Below are positions 32,039 to 34,711 of a stretch of DNA of 34,711 bases, piece after piece. The position numbers and the translations under genes were made by a program. The DNA comes from an uncultured Alphaproteobacteria bacterium (GTDB lineage Bacteria > Pseudomonadota > Alphaproteobacteria > Rs-D84). The stretch spans positions 1 through 34,711 of the forward strand of contig CALXXY010000006.1 in assembly GCA_944392815.1 (NCBI GenBank), written 5' to 3'. The notes below the pieces were generated by a model, which saw only the letters and a program-made list of their open reading frames with translations, searched no databases and was not told the origin of the DNA. The stretch's first letter is position 1; the number at the start of each line of letters is the position of its first letter.

Positions 32039-32608
32039 TTATCTGATGGGTACGATTTTTTTAATATTTGCGGATTTTTCCGTGTCGCGACGCATAGAAA
32101 ATTCGCACCCACAGTATTTTTGCCTGTAAAAATCAGACGCACGATTTATCTCGCACCGCAACCCCTCGTCCCATTTAATGGGAATGTATTGGTCAGACAA
32201 AGCGGAATACCCTGCCCTGTCTACTTGGGATTGGTCTTTGTGGCGCGACACACCAAACACAGATGTCACAGCATCATACCCATGTTCAGCAGCCCACCGG
32301 CGGGCATATTCGAAACGAAATTTAAAACACGCGCTGCACCGCGGACCGCGTTCGGGGGCTTCCTCCATTCCGCGCACAGCGTCGCGCCATGCCGCATGGT
32401 CATATTCGCCAATCGCGTATTTCGCGCCCAATTGTTCACAGTACCGTATTTGTTCCGCCAATCGTTTATCATATTCTGCGGCCGGAAAAATATTAGGGTT
32501 AAAAAACAACACAATAAAATCATCAACCCCGGGTATTTGCCCGTCGGCCAGTTGTTTTATCGCGCCCGCGCTGCACGGCGCACAGCAAGACATTAAAACC
32601 AGTTTCAT
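32039..32608 (-). CDS. queH: Epoxyqueuosine reductase QueH
   Basis: QueH catalyses the last step of queuosine biosynthesis, reducing epoxyqueuosine in tRNA; it replaces QueG in many bacteria. The 189-aa protein has the family cysteines: SCCAPC (C8, C9, C12), RCSACF (C91, C94) and YCGC (C166, C168), expected to hold an iron-sulfur cluster and iron. The motifs FFNPNI and HKDQSQVD are also typical of the former DUF208 family. It overlaps the metG stop by 4 nt (ATGA), so it is translated from the metG transcript. The other queuosine genes are not here. Confidence 0.92.
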   Translation of the reverse strand: MKLVLMSCCAPCSAGAIKQLADGQIPGVDDFIVLFFNPNIFPAAEYDKRLAEQIRYCEQLGAKYAIGEYDHAAWRDAVRGMEEAPERGPRCSACFKFRFEYARRWAAEHGYDAVTSVFGVSRHKDQSQVDRAGYSALSDQYIPIKWDEGLRCEINRASDFYRQKYCGCEFSMRRDTEKSANIKKIVPIR

Positions 32609-34611
32609 TTGTTATTATAAACAGTTCCAATTTGCGCGTCGTCTGGCAATTCGATAATGTTTTTATCATCGTCGCCCACGCCAATTTCCACGCCACTGCA
32701 CATCATGCCATACGATTCCACCCCCGCCACAGTGCGTTGGGAAATCGGTTTTTTTTGCCCGGGCAACACGGTGCCCACAGGTGCCAAAACACCAATCATA
32801 CCATCGTGCACATTTGGCGCACCACACACAATTTGCAAATCATGATGTTCGCCATCATCAACGGTCAGAATATGCAAATCATCGCGCGTCGGGTGATTTT
32901 TTACAGCCACAATTTTTGCGATAATTGGCTTTGGCGTGTCATCAGATTTTGGTGCATACTGCGCCGTCAGTTTCGCAACAGTTTCATCATCTATGCGCGA
33001 AAACAGATTTTCTGGCACAACAAATTTTGCGCCGTCCACGACGCGTGGCGCATATTCGTCTGGCCACGACAAATCCAAATCAGAATCCACGAACACAGCG
33101 CGCATTTTTTCGGCCGCCCCCGGTATAAACGGCGCAGACACACGCGCATACAAATCAATTAATTGAAAACATTGATTTAACACCGCGCCGGCCGCGTCCA
33201 TGTCACCATTTTTCACCAATGTCCACGGTTCACGCACAGTCATATATTCGTTGCCAATCGCATACAGCCCGCGCAGCGCGACGATTGCCGCGCGAAATTC
33301 GCACGCGTCCAGCGCGTCTGTTAATTCACGAATTTTTTCGTTTATTTGTTTTTCTAACGCCGCATCACGCACACCCGCGGCCGGCACAGTATCGCCAAAG
33401 TTTTTGTTTGTTAATTTGCAAACGCGTGATACAAAATTCCCCAACATACCGTTCAGGTCTTTGTTCACAACATCTGCAAAACGTTCAAACGTAAAATTAG
33501 TATCGTCTGTTTCTGGGGCCGACGCCATTAATGCATAACGCCACGCGTCCGCCGGCGCGATGGAAATGGCATCGGATAAAAACACGCCACGATGTTGCGA
33601 TTTAGAAAACTTGCCACCTTCGAAATTCAGGAAATTCATGGATTTCAGCATATCAACAGTTTTCCAACCGTCATTCACGGCCAACTGCTGTTCCGGGAAA
33701 AATACAGCGTGGAATTTCACATTGTCTTTGCCCATGAATTGCGCATAATAACAATCATCATTTTTCCACCAAGACGCCCAATCATCAGTTGCTGCCTGGG
33801 AAATAGAAACGTATCCCCACGGCGCGTCAAACCAAACATAGAACACTTTGTTTTCATATCCAGGTTTGTTAACCGGAATTCCCCACGGTAAATCGCGTGT
33901 GATTGATGTATCGCGCAATTCATCATTTGCCCAGCCCTGGGCAATGGCGGCGGCGGTGTGTGACCATTTTGGTGCGTGTGATTTTAACCATTCGCGCCAG
34001 CTGTCCTGGACACGTGACGCCAAAAAGAATAAATTTTTTGTTGGCCGCATTTCGATATTTGTACTGCCCGATATAACACTGCGTGGATTGATTAATTCAG
34101 ACGCGTCATACGTTGCACTGCATTTGTCACATTGGTCACCGCGGGCCCGGTCATATCCGCATTTGGGACAAGTGCCCTCGATTTGTCGGTCGGCCAAAAA
34201 CATATTGTCATCGACTGAAAACGGTTGCAGTGTTTCGCGTTCGTCGATTAATCCCAATGTGTCCAGACGTGTAAATAAATCCTGAACCAATTTTTCCTGT
34301 AATTGGGTATGAGTGCGTCCATATAAATCAAAAGACAATTCGAAATCATTCACCGCCCGCAAATGTTTTTCATAATATTTATTATTGTATTCCAACACGG
34401 GCATATTTTCTTTCATCGCACCAACAACAGCGGTCGCACCATGTTCGTCCGCGCCACAGATGTATAATACATCGCGCCCACGTGCACGGCAAAAACGTGC
34501 ATATATATCAGACGGCAACCAACACCCCACCAAATGTCCCAGGTGTAAATCACCATTCACATATGGCAAAGCAGACGTAATTAAATATTTTTGTTTTTTG
34601 TCGGCAGTCAT
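32605..34611 (-). CDS. metG: Methionyl-tRNA synthetase with a PheT-type C-terminal tRNA-binding domain
   Basis: The first 550 residues are a normal class I MetRS: HIGH motif HLGH (23-26), a zinc knuckle CPKC...CDKC (near 145-161) and KFSKS (near 333), followed by the helical anticodon-binding domain. Residues 561-665 form an OB-fold tRNA-binding domain that reads like PheT rather than the usual MetG homodimer domain: NHPTRDDLHILTVDDG, IVCGAPN, SYGMMCSGVEIG and IIELPDDAQIGT. By hand alignment it is identical to this organism's own PheT domain (43-140) at about 48 of 100 positions. It probably aids tRNA binding. The gene is preceded by a terminator-like hairpin, has an AAAGGG ribosome binding site and is overlapped by queH. 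Confidence 0.96.
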   Translation of the reverse strand: MTADKKQKYLITSALPYVNGDLHLGHLVGCWLPSDIYARFCRARGRDVLYICGADEHGATAVVGAMKENMPVLEYNNKYYEKHLRAVNDFELSFDLYGRTHTQLQEKLVQDLFTRLDTLGLIDERETLQPFSVDDNMFLADRQIEGTCPKCGYDRARGDQCDKCSATYDASELINPRSVISGSTNIEMRPTKNLFFLASRVQDSWREWLKSHAPKWSHTAAAIAQGWANDELRDTSITRDLPWGIPVNKPGYENKVFYVWFDAPWGYVSISQAATDDWASWWKNDDCYYAQFMGKDNVKFHAVFFPEQQLAVNDGWKTVDMLKSMNFLNFEGGKFSKSQHRGVFLSDAISIAPADAWRYALMASAPETDDTNFTFERFADVVNKDLNGMLGNFVSRVCKLTNKNFGDTVPAAGVRDAALEKQINEKIRELTDALDACEFRAAIVALRGLYAIGNEYMTVREPWTLVKNGDMDAAGAVLNQCFQLIDLYARVSAPFIPGAAEKMRAVFVDSDLDLSWPDEYAPRVVDGAKFVVPENLFSRIDDETVAKLTAQYAPKSDDTPKPIIAKIVAVKNHPTRDDLHILTVDDGEHHDLQIVCGAPNVHDGMIGVLAPVGTVLPGQKKPISQRTVAGVESYGMMCSGVEIGVGDDDKNIIELPDDAQIGTVYNNK

Positions 34612-34622
34612 TTTATACCCTT

Positions 34623-34667
34623 TGTTAAAAATATATGGGCGCCCAACGGGGCGCCCAGGAATCCCGT
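34623..34667 (-). promoter_or_regulatory. Terminator-like hairpin in the metG leader
   Basis: On the minus strand TGGGCGCC (34657-34650) pairs with GGCGCCCA (34643-34636) and is followed by TATATTTTTAAC, directly before the AAAGGG Shine-Dalgarno. A 5-mer upstream (34667-34663) is complementary to 34650-34646 at the loop. It could be the terminator of an unseen upstream gene or an attenuator. Confidence 0.5.
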
Positions 34668-34711
34668 CAGAATGATTTTATCAAGATTAATTGTACATTC
34701 GTATCATTTTT

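Noticed and set aside
1..34711. CRISPR arrays or complete insertion sequences
   Set aside because: No regularly spaced direct repeats of CRISPR type and no transposase with flanking inverted repeats were seen.

Overview
The window looks like chromosome from a streamlined, moderately AT-rich, Gram-negative bacterium, most likely an alphaproteobacterium. The evidence is VirB3/VirB4-type secretion genes, MreCD with PBP2 and RodA, beta-barrel outer membrane proteins ending in Phe, a eukaryote-like IleRS, QueH, and very compact operons with 1-14 nt gaps or overlaps. Species cannot be named from sequence alone; a host-associated or gut lineage with a reduced genome is my inference.

Layout. (1) 1-830: right end of an integrated element, with a serine recombinase cut by the window edge, possible recombinase sites, and a 3' half-tRNA (CAT anticodon) that looks like an att remnant. 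(2) 865-3558: ABC-F protein, a small lipoprotein and a secreted HExxH protein. The last is the third gene of a virB3-virB4 operon (6279 down to 2929). (3) 6280-6602: an AT-rich divergent intergenic region holding five perfect copies of a 9-mer in alternating orientation, lying between the virB3 and rpmJ promoters. (4) 6603-9503: rpmJ, a cytosolic HExxH protein, a short SufD-like protein and ychF. (5) 17982 down to 9548: one tight operon mreC-mreD-mrdA-rodA-topA-dnaG-unknown, joining cell-wall elongation to replication/topology genes. (6) 18121-22057: rpmI-rplT, then pheS-pheT. (7) 22125-23649: two convergent paralogous outer membrane proteins of identical length, each behind a structured leader. 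(8) 28174 down to 23900: tRNA-Thr(CGT), ileS, a small membrane protein and nth. (9) A decayed DUF421/YetF gene. (10) 34611 down to 28722: metG-queH, then fabD-fabG-mnmG.

The most interesting signals are these. First, a roughly 180-nt multi-helix leader RNA (minus strand, about 23853-23675) upstream of one outer membrane protein. It has mutually exclusive antiterminator and terminator pairings, and G-U/A-C asymmetry identifies the RNA strand. Second, a MetRS whose C-terminal tRNA-binding domain is of the PheT type rather than the usual MetG type. Third, the TTTTCAACA array. Fourth, a 20-bp hairpin covering the Shine-Dalgarno sequence of the other outer membrane protein. Attenuator-like hairpins also precede ileS and metG. 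All similarity statements are from reading the sequence; no database search was run.
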